DNA of 5,346 nucleotides from Cyanobacteriota bacterium (GTDB lineage: Bacteria > Cyanobacteriota > Cyanobacteriia > Phormidesmidales > Phormidesmidaceae): assembly GCA_027592485.1 (NCBI GenBank), contig JAQCKL010000351.1:1-5346 (forward strand), written 5' to 3'. Positions within the stretch are counted from its first letter, which is position 1. Each line of letters begins with the position of its first letter. Below, one piece after another: positions 4,988 through 5,346 of this stretch. Position numbers and translations under genes: made by a program. Below the pieces are notes generated by a model, which worked only from the letters and a program-made list of their open reading frames with translations, did not search any database and was not told the origin of the DNA.

Positions 4988-5019
4988 GTAGGCCGGTATT
5001 GGGTACGGCTGTAGGCCGT
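4988..5019. repeat. Direct repeat GTAGGCCG with competing stems
   Basis: GTAGGCCG occurs at 4988-4995 and 5011-5018, 23 bases apart. CGGC at 5006-5009 can pair with GCCG of either copy; with the second copy it gives ACGGC-TGTAG-GCCGT (5005-5019), a 5-bp stem. The repeat is certain; a regulatory switch is only a possibility. Confidence 0.5.
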
Positions 5020-5111
5020 CAGTATATTGGTTGGATTCCTGATGTTGCCGTTGCTCGTTCTGGGTAGTCCCTGCATTCGAATAACGGGACAAGGCTTTTC
5101 AAATAGCCTCT

Positions 5112-5117
5112 TACAAT
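5112..5117 (+). promoter_or_regulatory. Candidate -10 box of the TPR gene
   Basis: TACAAT matches the TATAAT consensus at five of six bases and would place transcription start near 5124, giving a leader of about 36 bases to the ATG at 5160. No -35 is well placed: GGGACA (5086-5091) has four matches but a 20-base spacer. Confidence 0.35.
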
Positions 5118-5123
5118 AGTTCT

Positions 5124-5136
5124 GTGAGTTGCTCAC
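5124..5136 (+). repeat. Leader inverted repeat GTGAG-TTG-CTCAC
   Basis: A perfect 5-3-5 inverted repeat lies 7 bases after the candidate -10 box, where the transcript would begin. It could be a repressor operator or a 5'-end stem that protects the mRNA. Confidence 0.4.
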
Positions 5137-5159
5137 CCTGGCATCCCCCCATTGAAATC

Positions 5160-5346
5160 ATGCAGGATCTGATCGAAACCGCCCTAAAAGAGCGCAACTA
5201 TCAAGCGGCGGCCAATCTGCTCCAGCAGTGGAAGCGTAAAGATCCCCAGGATCCGTGGCTATTGCTGGCGATCGGTCACTATCAGGAAGCGATCGGCAAA
5301 TGGGAAACCGCAGAGCGCACCTATCTAAAGCTATTGCAGAAAGCCA
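5160..5346 (+). CDS. TPR protein, N-terminal part (cut by window end)
   Basis: Only the first 62 residues are in the window, so the gene is partial at its 3' end. The sequence starts MQDLIETALKERNYQAAANL and continues LQQWKRKDPQDPWLLLAIGHY. It shows the helix-turn-helix spacing of tetratricopeptide repeats: a first helical pair with A at the small-residue positions and DP at the turn (residues 29 and 32 region), then a second unit, GHYQEAIGKWETAERTYLKLL (39-59). TPR units are scaffolds for protein-protein contacts; the partner cannot be told from this fragment. There is no signal peptide or membrane segment at the N-terminus. The ATG at 5160 is preferred, though it lacks a clear Shine-Dalgarno site. 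An in-frame GTG at 5124 would add 12 residues but coincides with the likely transcription start. Two near-HIP1 sites (GCGATCGG) lie within. Confidence 0.8.
   Translation, partial: MQDLIETALKERNYQAAANLLQQWKRKDPQDPWLLLAIGHYQEAIGKWETAERTYLKLLQKA

Larger units (their letters stand above)
4875..5159. other. Intergenic region between bioF and the TPR gene
   Basis: These 285 bases show no supported gene. They hold, in order, a four-tract G-run motif (4895-4919), a small inverted repeat AGGAT/ATCCT (4936-4940 and 4950-4954), an AAGCC/GGCTT pair followed by T's (4943-4978) that might act as a weak bioF terminator, a direct repeat GTAGGCCG (4988-5018), and the promoter-like box and leader palindrome of the TPR gene (5112-5136). 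The AAGGGGCTTTTTGAAAAGG stretch at about 4967-4985 looks like degenerate purine-rich spacer sequence common between cyanobacterial genes; that is an impression only. Confidence 0.5.

Noticed and set aside
4792..5136. Minus-strand 114-codon open frame after bioF
   Set aside because: It crosses the 3' end of bioF and repeat-rich spacer, with no recognisable motif or ribosome site.

Overview
The window looks like a chromosomal segment of a cyanobacterium. The strongest sign is the octamer GCGATCGC (HIP1), present seven times without mismatch (starting at 753, 2405, 2559, 2702, 3488, 3864 and 4561), where chance predicts about 0.1 in a sequence this long. The Zur-type regulator and the stand-alone PurS/PurQ subunits also read as cyanobacterial. 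Base composition is moderately GC-rich. The sequence does not fix the genus; a filamentous Leptolyngbya-like lineage is only a guess.

Layout. Bases 1-232 hold no gene I can support. At 233-1009 (+) lies an exported protein with a signal peptide, an NTF2-like domain and an unassigned C-terminal domain. A 345-base gap follows (1010-1354); it holds a probable intrinsic terminator and a strong 13-bp hairpin of unknown role. At 1355-2032 (+) is a very acidic lipoprotein of unknown function. It meets purQ tail to tail, with the two stop codons directly adjacent. The minus-strand pair purS (2862-3155) then purQ (2033-2746) encodes two of the three subunits of phosphoribosylformylglycinamidine (FGAM) synthase; purL is not in the window. 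The purS-purQ spacer carries an extended imperfect hairpin. Divergent from purS, on the plus strand, are zur (3238-3663) and bioF (3675-4874), which are probably co-transcribed because only 11 bases separate them. A 285-base gap follows with a G-quadruplex-type motif, short repeats and a promoter-like -10 box. It leads into the start of a TPR protein (5160 to the window end, cut off).

How the genes work together. PurS and PurQ act with PurL in the fourth step of de novo purine synthesis, PurQ supplying ammonia from glutamine. BioF makes the 8-amino-7-oxononanoate precursor of biotin. Zur senses zinc and represses uptake genes; no functional link to biotin is evident, so the zur-bioF pairing may be only positional. 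The two exported proteins near the left end are separate units with no known partner here.

I see no mobile element, CRISPR array, tRNA, rRNA or defence system. The window is mainly housekeeping. The points most worth a second look are the two large intergenic hairpins, the zero-gap convergent stops, the zur-bioF pairing and the two uncharacterised exported proteins.
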